Origin: Phytophthora sp. 'mugwort'
Lineage: Eukaryota; Oomycota; Peronosporomycetes; Peronosporales; Peronosporaceae
Direction: 5' to 3'
Assembly: GCA_033558025.1 (NCBI GenBank)
Contig: JAUCEF010000001.1
Span: forward strand, 1,612,001-1,676,000
Length of the DNA: 64,000 bases
Positions 54,857 to 64,000 of the stretch are shown here, piece after piece. The translations under genes were made by a program, and so were the position numbers. Within the stretch, counting starts at the first letter, position 1; every line of letters begins with the position of its first letter. The notes under the pieces were generated by a model, which had not been told where the DNA came from, ran no database searches, and saw only the letters and a program-made list of their open reading frames with translations.

Positions 54857-57800
54857 ATGGAGAATAATGCAGCGCCAAGCACCCTGGTACGGGATACGGA
54901 TGGGAAGACTTTGATGTCACTGGAGGAACTGAAGGAGGGCATGTTCCAGTCTATTCGCGATAGCGGCACATTGGAGCTCATTCGGGTGGGGTCCTCTGTT
55001 TTATCGGATATATGCTGGCTGGCTGGAAGCTCAAACAAAACTGTAGGCACAACTTCGAAGACGGTTCATCGAGAAGCTTCAGCAGCAGCGTCGGCTCAAT
55101 GACGATCGAGATCAAGAGAACAACGCGGGTCAAGCTAATCGAGATGCATCGAGCTCTACGCCGGATGAAAAACTCGTGCACGGACTGGTAGCGGAATATC
55201 TGGCTAGTAAGGGGCTGGAGAACACACTTGCGGTGTTTGTGCCTGAAATCGGGGGCTCACGCAACCAAGTGGACAGCGGAACGATCTTAGAGGTACGATG
55301 TGGTTTGCTTGTAATGTCTTAGAAGCGACTGATGATAACTGTGTATTAAAATGTGCAGATGCTGCATGTGAGTTCGGGTATCCAGAAAAAACTGGTAAGC
55401 ACGGTGGTGCCTCTTGTATGTCATGGTTAACTTCGCTCATTGGTAATATTTACTGGGATCAGGAAACAGAACGGGCACATACGGGGCAGTCGCTGCTTCT
55501 TGTTCTTGTACGAGAGCTCGTCCGCCGATTTCAGCTTGCTACCATGGACTCGGGGACGCAGACAGCTATGGATTGCTTCGACCACCGGATCGTATTAGGT
55601 ACGTGGTCCTAAAAAGTGAAGAACTGTAAAAACTCACTCATGCTTACAAATTGTGCTGTCGATACACAGAAAACCAATTGCGACGGGTGGAGAACTCGTA
55701 CCTGGCGGAGTGTGCAGCTCAGAAGCTCGATCCACTGAAGTCACTCGAAGAGCGCATGGTGCAATACCAACGAGAATACGATGATATTTGCGATAAACGA
55801 CTTGAGGAGGAAGTAGAGCGATACAAATCAACGGAAATTGCTCTGGTACGAGCAGAAGAACGCAAGCGTTTTGATCGAGAAGTGGACAACCTTCGGGCAT
55901 CTTTGTTTCAAGAGTATCAGAATAAGCAGCAGCGCCTTCAAGAGCGGGAGCGTGAATTGGAGCTTGCATTTGTTGCTCGCCGAACGGAGCTAGAGACATC
56001 ACTGTTTGAAACCCGACAGTCATTGTTCAAAGACATGGAGAGGCTGCGTGTGAAGGAAGCGGAATTGCAAGTAAAAGTCGAAAGTGATTTCCGCCACTTT
56101 GCCAGTGAAACTCAACGTTTTCAACTATGGGAAGAAAGTGTTCGCACACAAGAAGCGAACTTAGAGGGTATTATCGCCCAAACAATGCGAGAGAAGGATC
56201 GTGGTTGGGCCATTGAGAGACAGCAAGCTCTCGCCGATATTCAAAACAAACAAGACGAGCTGGCTGATCGCGAAAAAGCACTCACTTTAGAGACAGGGAC
56301 GCTAAAGACGCTTAAGACCCAAGTTCTTGCGTTACAGCAGGAGGTTGCTGCGCTGGAAGCTGCACTTTCGGTACTATATTTTATCTTCTGTTGGCGTTGT
56401 TGGCGTCTGTTGCTACGCATAAAATTAACTGCTCAATGATGTTGAACAGAAATCGGGAGACGATGTTCGCTCGGCTCAAAGTTCTGCGCTACAGCTCGAG
56501 AAGGACCGGCAACGGTTCGAAGAGAAAGTGGCAGAATTGGAGCGTCAACTTGGTGAACAAAAGAGCAGTCTTGACAGCGCTAACACAACCAATGCCCGTC
56601 TTGCTGCCGACAGAAGTCTCGTTAATGACGAGCTATCGCGCTTTAAGCAGAAGAATGCTGACGTGAAGGAACAGATGAAACTAGCTGCTGCTGAGGTGAA
56701 ATCGCTGCAGCAGCAGATTTTAGACATAAAGCTCGACGAAGCCAATGTAATTGTCGCTGAACGGAAGAAATACATGCAGAGTATGGATGAAGAGCGAGAA
56801 CGTTCGCAGTGGAAGGAAAATGAGCTTGTGGCTAAGGTCCGGGAGTTGCAGAGTCGCTTGGCAGAGTTTGAAGCTCTAGCAGAAAAGTATCAAAGCCAAT
56901 ACGAGGATGAAAAAGTTCACGTGGAATCATTACGCCACAACGTCTCGAGCTTGAACTCACTCCTGACCCAAGCTCAAGCAACAATAAATGTCAAACACGG
57001 TGCTCCAAGAGACTTCGAAACGTTCAGGACACTACGGGGCGTAGGGGGCAACGATTTTTATGATACAGGAGCTCATGTGGCTCCTGATAACCAACTGCGA
57101 GGAGTGAGTGAACGTACATTTATGATGAAGATGATGGAAATGATGGCAAACTTTCAAGATGGTCGTGCCATCCAGCGTAATGAAACTCGCCTCGCCAAAG
57201 ATCGTGGTAATACTACTGAACATTCTCGTGGTGCACCTGACATAACTGTTCGCCAGGATGGTGTACCTCAACCAGCGACAGCACTGCCAATACCTCAGCC
57301 ACGCGATGAAGACGAAGAAGAGGCAAGACGTCTCAAAGAAGCTCAGGCACGTATCGAGCGCGAATTGAATGAGCAACGCGAGTACGAGAAAAAGAAGCAC
57401 GCTCGGATGGAGGAACAAGAGCGTGAGATGGCTGAGCAGCACAGACTGTTCGAAGAAAAGCTTGCTCGAGTACGCCGAGAGCGCATTGAAGAAGAAGAGA
57501 GAATCGAGGAGCAACGAAAGCGAAAACAGACTGAAGAAGAAGCGAAACTGCAAGAAGAGGTAGCCCGTCAGCGTACAGCTGTACAAGAGGCAGAAGAATT
57601 GCAGCAGAAGCTGGCGGAGGTAGCCGAACAGCAACGACTCCAAGAAGAAGAAGCGTGCAAGGAGAGAAGACTAGACGAGGAACGGAAGTTCAACGAAGAA
57701 ATTGAGGCAACACGTTGCCAGCAGAACCTTGAGGACGAGCTCGCAACGAAACAAAAACAGAAAGGAGAAGCGGAGGAAGAGCGCGTTAAACAAGAACTCA

Positions 57801-60800
57801 AAGCATACGGTGAACGAGAGCGGATCCGGTTAGAACAGGAGCAAGTAGCAGCTCTTCAAGCACCGGAACAAAAACGAGAGATACAAGATCGTCAAAGAGA
57901 AGAGCAGTTACGTCTTGCAGCAGGAGAGAACAAGCCGAAAGAGGACAAGGCAGATCGAATAAAGACCGAAGCAGCATTCGAGGGGACTTCATGGCAGGGG
58001 TCTAGCGTTGAAAACGTTGAGGCTAAATCCAACCACGATGAAGCGAAGATTGACGCTGTTATCGATGACGTTGCGGTGTTTGAGCCCACTGCCACCGTCA
58101 AAACCGAGGAAGACTCAACGACGAAGGTTTCTGCTGAAAATGACGAAGCATCTGGAGATGAGTCTGAACCAAGAACTGTTACTGTCGATAATGGTCAGGA
58201 TGGTGATGATACGGTAAGCGAGATTCTGCTCATGACACTGGAGCCTCCACTAGTAACCACTGAGAAAGAGGAACCGGAACGACAGACAACTGCGGAGGAG
58301 TCGAAAAAGAAAGAGGACGAAAATGTCATTGACGTGTATCGACAACGAGTTTTTGCAAGGAAAGCTGCGGAAAAGCAACGTCAACAGGAGCTGGATGCGG
58401 AAAAAGAACAGAAGGCAAAAAAAGAGGAAGAACGACAGCGACTTGAGCTCTTGGGCGATGCTAGTGACTCAGACCAAGAACTCGAGCTCTCAGGGGGATC
58501 ATTTGCCGAATCCAGGTATGTAACTCTAACTGGGAAACTATTCTTTATTAGAGACCTCACCATTCATCTCTGGGTTTGCTGTGCTGCAGTGCTGCTAGCA
58601 ATAGCGACTCGTTCTAGCATCAGAAGATGGGCAGCTTGCAATATCAAACTATGCAGTTTCCAGATTACCGGTTGAAAATATCGGTTCGAACAATACTCGA
58701 TCGTTTTTCTTGCTTAGCGACCCTTCCCTTTGAAGCGGCGGTAACCTCAGTTTTGATTGTTTTCACTAACGCGAACCCAATGCCTCTCGGAAATGACAGC
58801 CGTGCTTCGCGGCGCCCTATGCCACGACAATTAGACATGAGTGGCTGGAACGTCGACTCTTCTTCAGCCACCCAAGACGGTGACCAAGTACCAAGTACAT
58901 CAATAGCTTCGAGAGATTCAAATGACTTAAACTATCGCAGGACGCGTGAAGAACCAGACCGTTTTGACAGCTTCAGGGATGACGCGTACCAGCCCCGACG
59001 CGCCTCTGCTAGAGAAGAATTGCAGCGTCCGTTGGAGATGAGGCCTATACGTACTTCGGAATACGACGGACTTTCAACTGGACAAAGCTCGGTCGGGGCC
59101 AGCACTTTCGATACGACGTTCACTTCGGTTGCAAGTAGTCGAGGTTTTCCAAGTGGTGGCAGCTCCATTATCATGAGCAAGAGTGATCGAGAGATTCGTC
59201 AGGATATTCAGCGAGAGGTCGATGACGTTCCACGTTATAGCCGCTTTGGATCAGCTGAACCATGGAGGTCAGAGCGTACGAGCCGTGAAAGCTTTCGGCG
59301 GACAAGTGAGCGTAACGACGCAGATTTTACAGGGCCTCCAGGCTACACTCAAGCAGAATTGTTCACCTCGCGTACTTCTTTCGACAATGGACGATCAGAC
59401 AATGACGCTCGTCTAAGGATTTCAGGTGCCAAAGCCGATTCCATTCGCGAAGCAGAGTCACCGGTAGCAGTTCGAGGGACGTCTACGTCGAAGGTAACTA
59501 CACGCGAGAACAATGAACCTACGCGCAAAGCACCAAATCTCAATTTTGCCTCGCTCGCTTCGGGCTTCGGGAACCAAGACGAACACCCCAGCCCAACGCA
59601 CTCGGAGACATCCATTCCACCCGCTTCCCCTGCTTCCGATCGTGACTCTGTTCCACAAAGGATGCGTGATCACTATCCGAAGCCGTCCATTCCATCACCG
59701 ATCTCTTCGGATAAATCGAATGGCAGAAAACGACGAGTATCATCCCCCTGTTCTTCAGTATCAACAACAAGTAGCAGAACGCCTACAGCCAGGACCAAGC
59801 ACTCAAGTATCCCTCAGCTAGCAACTCAATCTGCAATGAGCGACCTCCGTGAAGATCTGTACGCGTTTCGCAAGCAGATGCGCGAAGTGTTCATCCGCGT
59901 GGAAGACATGGTGGACGCACACCGATCATTTTTCAAGTCCGATCCAAGCACCGGAAGCCCAGTCTTTCGAGAGAAATTACAACAAGAAACTGAACAATTA
60001 GCAAACGAAGCCTTCGAGCAGCTAGCGGATCTGCGCAACCATTTCAGTCGTCTGTCAAAAGATTTCCAGCGGTCGGAACAACCAGCAGAAATGCCTGTCG
60101 CGAAGCGAGAGCAAAGGACTATTCTTCCTCGTACAGAAGAACTAATACGACCCAGTGGAGCACAACGCGCTGCTTGCATCCATTCAACCGATGACGAAAG
60201 TAGCAGCATGAAAGGCTCTGAACTACCAGAAGATGATGTCACCGAGCGCTTCTCGGTTGCCAGCGATGAGGCTTTAACCATTGAGCACTCGCCCAGTATC
60301 CATGGAAGGCGAGGATCGTCACATCTGGACAGCGACGACGATGCCGTGATTGCCACGACGCTGGACTCGGTGCGCTCGACAGCGTCCACTTACCTCTCGT
60401 CTCAATTGCCGTCTCGGTGGCGAGAAAACGCGAGCGAGGACTCAGTCATGAGTGATACCAACAATCGCACGAGGACGCGACGACGCTCTCCCAGCATCGT
60501 GAGCGACGCCAGCTCGCTCCCCGACCAATGCAGCAAGGCGAGCGAACCCGACGCGGACAACATCTTCAAAGGTGAGCGCTTAATTCCTGTTGGATTTTTT
60601 ATTATATATTTTGTTACTTCAATTTTTTCCTCGTGACTGTTTTTTTTTGGAATGCTGACTACTGATGCACACTTCTAGATTTCGACAAGCGTATGGAGCA
60701 GATTCGTTGCTCGTTAAATGCCATCGCGAGCGGCAATAAGCTGCCCCAATCACATAGCACCACCGCGGCTACCGTTGCTGTCCCACCGACAAATTTCACG

Positions 60801-61083
60801 GTAAGACTGAGTTTCATTGAAGTGGCCGAATGGCTTCAGGTTGCTGACGACACTCTATTGCTGACGCTAGACTGGAGGAGCGGGTTCGCCCATCCGCGCC
60901 ATGATGGACGCGACGCGCACCAGGTCAACTCTCCGCGAGGCATTACGGATATCCAGACGACACAGCCACGACGATGAAGAGGACAAGAACAGGCCACGGC
61001 CCGGCGATCGCGAAGCCGAGCTGCGCCGACTGCTGCAAGAGCTTAACCACATCAACGCAAGCAATGAGGCCAATGACGACTGA
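54857..61083 (+). CDS. OFD1-like LisH/coiled-coil centriole protein, nine exons
   Basis: Exons by hand: 54857-54985, 55047-55292, 55359-55394, 55463-55598, 55670-56370, 56450-58515, 58800-60571, 60679-60800, 60871-61083. All introns are GT-AG and the phases add up to 1,806 codons plus stop. N-terminus: MSLEELKEGMFQSIRDSG then AQLRRRFIEKLQ across intron 1, as in OFD1; a LisH domain at ~83-115 (KLVHGLVAEYLASKGLENTL). Then a very long coiled coil (~190-1000, Glu/Arg/Gln-rich heptads), a Ser/Arg-rich disordered region (~1105-1690), and a short basic-helical end (AELRRLLQELNHI). OFD1 sits at the distal centriole and basal body and is needed for cilia; a role in zoospore flagella is inferred. The human protein is about 1,012 residues, so this one is much longer. 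The 284-nt intron 6 is the least certain join. Identity as OFD1 rests on the N-terminal pattern. Confidence 0.8.
58516..58799 (+). other. long intron 6 of the OFD1-like gene
   Basis: 284 nt, donor GTATGT, acceptor GACAG with a CTAAC branch site about 30 nt before it. Exon 6's frame reads on for about 50 codons into it, and exon 7's frame is open from 58618, so alternative 3' sites or a small extra exon are possible. An internal GTAACC at 58741 could be a second donor. Confidence 0.55.
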
Positions 61084-61428
61084 AGTTGTTGCACGTAAAC
61101 ATACTTGACAACGCGAATGTAGCCATCGCCTAAAATTTCACCAGTACAAATGTGTAAAATATAGCATATTACTGTACATACAGTAGTAGTAAATTGCAAC
61201 GTCGAAACGCCGCTCTAACCAGCGAGATCGTCACGTGTACACAACACCGAAATGCGCTTTCAATAGGAAGCACGAAAACTCTCGGCGACCTCGCTTAACA
61301 CAAAACAACTGGAGGCATCTTTATCTAAAATTTCGGCTAAAAATGAACCTACGGGATATCTGATAAACGGTACATAGTACCAGTCCTTTCCCATCATGCT
61401 GTCCGTTGCAATCCGCGCTCTTCCGCCC

Positions 61429-61444
61429 TCATTCGCTGACTTTC
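61429..61444 (+). promoter_or_regulatory. oomycete Inr-like core promoter motif
   Basis: tcattcgctgactttc fits the oomycete initiator plus downstream TTT element and is preceded by a pyrimidine run. It lies 70-85 bases before the ATG at 61514. Confidence 0.55.
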
Positions 61445-61513
61445 CTCTCCGCGTACAAGCAGACATCAACAAGCGTGTATAGTCCGACCACCGCACGAAC
61501 AATCTGGTGATTC

Positions 61514-62800
61514 ATGGCACCTGCGGCCGACGAGAAATCGCCGTACTACAAGCTCGTGCTGCGCGTGCACAGCGCTGAAGAGCTGCAGCACTCCTCGTCG
61601 CAGGGCGCCTATTGCAAGCTTTACGTAGGGGCGACGGCCATGACCGAGGGAAGCCACAAGGCGTTGAGCAAGAAGGACTCGAATGACTCGAACACATCCA
61701 GCGAGGACCTGGATGAGGCCTGGCAGCTCGAGGTGCGGCGCACGCGCACGCAGCACCAGCAGCCCAACGCCCTGGCGCCGCCCGAGACAATATGGGACGA
61801 GACGTTTGAGGTGCCCATCCGCCCGGGTGTCGAGCTGGCGATGCAGATCCTGAGCATCCGCGTCAAGAGCCAGCACCTCTTCTTCTGCCCCGTAATTGGG
61901 GCCTGCGCGGTCTCACTGGCTAATTTAATGCCCGGGGAAAGGTTGGAGCAGTGGTTCCCCCTGCAGAAGGGAAAGAAGCCAGCAGGACGCATCCGTATCA
62001 TGCTGTTGATTGCGCCAGACGACAAGGCCGCGATGGTGACGTCGTTGCCGAGAAGGAGACAACCGAATCAAGACGTAATGGCAGCGAGAGCGGCTAACCA
62101 CGAGGCGGATGAGGCGATCAAGCGGCTTGTGGAGAAGCAGCTGAGACAGGAGGCGGAAAGACGTCAGAGGCGACTGGAGAGGACGTCGAGTGGACCGCCC
62201 GTGGAGGTGAACCGACTGGCGGAACAGCAAGATGACAGCCATTTAATTGACAGAAAGATGGATGAAGTGGCGATTGGCGACAGACAGAAGAGAGAAGGCA
62301 ATGCGACGTGGCCGCCGCCACCAGGTGTATCGTCACCGAAGATGTTACCGCCTTTGGGAACTCCAGCTGCGTTCCGGGATAATAACAAGAAGGATCGGCC
62401 GAAATATCCACCACCAGAGCAGTTGCCAGTGTCCCCGATGACGGAATATGAACAACGGCTGGACAGGAAGTTGCGGCAAGTGCGAAAGGAGACGGCGAGG
62501 CTACGCAAACTCAAGTCCCAGCTCAAGAAATACATTCCGGACCTGCAGATGGACTCGGACTCGGACGACTCATTGGAATCGGACGAGGAGCGGGAGGTCT
62601 TGCATTCCGACTCGTCCGTGTTGTCGTCGGCGTCGCCCTTGTCTCCGTTGAAGCGACATCACCACCCTGTGCTTTCGAAGGAGAACCATCCGCATAGCCA
62701 CAACAAGCTGAAACATTCACGTGTGAAGTCTGCACCTCATGGAAACAAAGTGGGTGAAGTTTCAAGAGCGGGCAAGCATGGTACCGCCATCACCTTCTAG
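61514..62800 (+). CDS. C2-domain protein with C-terminal coiled coil
   Basis: 428 residues, single exon. N-terminal C2 domain (~8-172): YYKLVLRVHSAEEL, GAYCKLYVG, IWDETFEVPI, FFCPVIGACAVSLANL and EQWFPLQKGKKPAGRIRI. The usual first-loop Asp of Ca-binding C2 domains (DPYCK) is replaced by GAYCK, and an insert of about 40 charged residues sits in the middle (SKKDSNDSNTSSEDLDEA), so calcium-independent lipid or protein binding is more likely (inference). Next come basic/acidic helices (~200-240), a Pro-rich linker, a coiled coil (~318-345, RLDRKLRQVRKETARLRKL), an acidic Ser/Asp stretch (DSDSDDSLESDEE) and a basic end. No membrane segment. Follows the OFD1-like gene on the same strand after 430 bp. 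Confidence 0.88.
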   Translation: MAPAADEKSPYYKLVLRVHSAEELQHSSSQGAYCKLYVGATAMTEGSHKALSKKDSNDSNTSSEDLDEAWQLEVRRTRTQHQQPNALAPPETIWDETFEVPIRPGVELAMQILSIRVKSQHLFFCPVIGACAVSLANLMPGERLEQWFPLQKGKKPAGRIRIMLLIAPDDKAAMVTSLPRRRQPNQDVMAARAANHEADEAIKRLVEKQLRQEAERRQRRLERTSSGPPVEVNRLAEQQDDSHLIDRKMDEVAIGDRQKREGNATWPPPPGVSSPKMLPPLGTPAAFRDNNKKDRPKYPPPEQLPVSPMTEYEQRLDRKLRQVRKETARLRKLKSQLKKYIPDLQMDSDSDDSLESDEEREVLHSDSSVLSSASPLSPLKRHHHPVLSKENHPHSHNKLKHSRVKSAPHGNKVGEVSRAGKHGTAITF

Positions 62801-63201
62801 CTGGTCGTGTGCAGTTGTGCATTACAGGAATGAAATGGACATAGATCCATAGGAAAGTATTCTGACACGTCTGTCGGAAATTTCAATAATTATGTTGTAT
62901 ATGTACTTGTTTTGCTGTTTTGTTTGGATTGGAGTTAGCAAATCAGATTACCTTTTCAGGCTTCTTACTAACGTTTACTTCAAAGTATTGTTTAATTAGT
63001 AGTATTAATTAAAATACAGTTATACTTAAGTAATGGATTAACAAAAATGTAATGTTACACTTTAAGGCTAGTAAGCAACCTACTTAGCTACCCTACTTGC
63101 GATTTGGGATCGATTTGGGTCATGTGGACCCAAAACTTGGGTACGATGTATCCAATTGGTGTCCAAAAAGGTCCATTTTCTCGAAAGTGGGTACCCTGAA
63201 A
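62801..63201. other. 3' flank and A/T-rich spacer
   Basis: Downstream of the C2 gene; A/T-rich to about 63060, then sequence in repeated ttggg/gtcc-type words leading into the tandem repeat. No gene. Confidence 0.5.
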
Positions 63202-63285
63202 GACCGATTTTAGTGTCCAGGAGGAAATTGGTAGACGTCCCGAGACCGATTTTAGTGTCCAGGAGGAAATTGGTAGACGTCCCGA
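63202..63285. repeat. 42-bp tandem repeat, two exact copies
   Basis: The unit starting gaccgattttagtgtccagg is repeated without change at 63202-63243 and 63244-63285, then gacg begins a third copy. The minus-strand frame through it shows the duplication as a 14-residue protein repeat, but that frame is not a credible gene. Confidence 0.95.
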
Positions 63286-63390
63286 GACGTCTCTGGGCCG
63301 AGTTGGACATTTGCAGGACCTTTCCGATGGGGTCTATACAAAAAACAAGTATACCCGATGAACCAGGTGGTGGCGAGCCCCCTACTTCTA

Positions 63391-63900
63391 GTGAGCTCAG
63401 ATAGCTCCGTTGGTTAAGCATTCAGTGTCGGACAGAAGCGGCCAGGGTTCAATCCCCGGGCCGACCAGACCTTTTGGAGGATGGTTGGGGTTTGGCCGCG
63501 AAGGTTGGGATATCTGGTCTTGTGACAGGACTGGTGGTCGTGGGGGCTACTGGGCGCCGTCTCATGGGCTGTAGGCCTGGGAGCACGGTTAGACCCGGTA
63601 GTTCTTGAGAATGCCTGACCGGGCACTTCAGTAGGAGAGATGCGGGTCGTGGTCTAGAGGGGCAAAGCCTCCCAGTCGTCGTCTCATGGGCTTGTAGGCC
63701 TCGTAGTACGCGCGGCTCGGGAGTGTGGCGCCGTTCTAGACCTCGATCCAAAGAGTAGTCCAGTGATGTCGTGCATGCCATAATACACGTAAGCGTCTGT
63801 AGCGTGTCGCGTTCTTCACCCGCCTGTCCGCCAATGTGGGGCCCCGCCTGGGTTCAAAATCCACACCGCCTTCGGGTACAGCAGACATAAGGCAATGCCC
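63391..63900 (+). repeat. tRNA-derived SINE-like sequence
   Basis: A pol III A-box-like tagctccgttgg (63402-63413) and a perfect B box ggttcaatccc (63446-63456) at tRNA spacing, followed by ccgggccgacca. The 5' side does not pair with it as an acceptor stem and the D and anticodon arms are poor, so it is not an intact tRNA. The body after it contains a near-exact direct repeat (cgtctcatgggctgtaggcc at 63558 and, with one extra base, 63680), and a second B-box-like gggttcaaaatccac lies at 63850. This is the layout of a tRNA-headed SINE, perhaps a dimer. Confidence 0.6.
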
Positions 63901-64000
63901 GCTAAGCGATCGGCAAATGGAGCCGGGAACTTGGCGTATGGGTGTGCAAGTGGTGGAGACTGAAGCCAGTAATGGCCGAGCACGCCGGCAGCGGATTGTA

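Noticed and set aside
63080..63421. 113-residue minus-strand frame with an internal 14-residue repeat
   Set aside because: The repeat is just the 42-bp DNA tandem duplication read through; no other protein-like feature.
63391..63470. Intact tRNA gene
   Set aside because: A and B boxes are present, but the acceptor, D and anticodon stems do not fold properly; called SINE-like instead.
1..64000. CRISPR arrays, prokaryotic defence systems, operons, rRNA genes
   Set aside because: None seen. Spliced genes, oomycete-type promoters and eukaryotic transposons show nuclear oomycete DNA; homopolymer runs at 7.5, 34.08 and 47.76 kb are simple tracts.

Overview
The window looks like nuclear DNA of an oomycete, most probably Phytophthora or a close relative. 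Evidence read directly: a run of six-cysteine elicitin-family secreted proteins, a broken effector with two WY-type modules, GT-AG introns mostly of 60-80 nt, TCATTC..-type initiator motifs just upstream of start codons, and genes for flagellated cells (an OFD1-like LisH/coiled-coil protein and a giant IQ/ankyrin protein). No prokaryotic operon, CRISPR array, rRNA or intact tRNA gene was seen.

Layout. 1-14 kb: gene-poor, filled with decayed DNA transposons (a Mutator-like transposase and several PIF/Harbinger-type pieces with Myb/SANT-like partner ORFs). 14.3-23.3 kb: two convergent host genes, a ~2,240-residue IQ/ankyrin protein (+) and an unusual Ser/Thr kinase (-), only about 200 bp apart. 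23.3-41 kb: a second gene-poor stretch with a Harbinger relic, a Copia relic, a second Mutator-like relic, a WY-effector pseudogene and a Myb/SANT-like relic. 41-42 kb: an intact cystinosin homologue. 42-52 kb: a fast-evolving block with five elicitin-like copies on the minus strand (three intact, one with a single frameshift, one badly decayed), an ankyrin gene with one frameshift, and a Tc1/mariner element with terminal inverted repeats of about 220 bp. 53.8-62.8 kb: a compact plus-strand island of an LRR protein, a nine-exon OFD1-like gene and a C2-domain protein. 63.2-64 kb: tandem repeats and a tRNA-derived SINE-like sequence.

How it fits together. Intact housekeeping and cytoskeletal genes sit in tight islands, while host-interaction families (elicitins, WY effector, ankyrin protein) lie in or beside transposon-rich DNA, with functional and dead copies side by side. 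This is the layout called a two-speed genome in Phytophthora. Coordinates of multi-exon genes and relics are hand-derived from reading frames and splice signals and were not checked against transcripts or databases.
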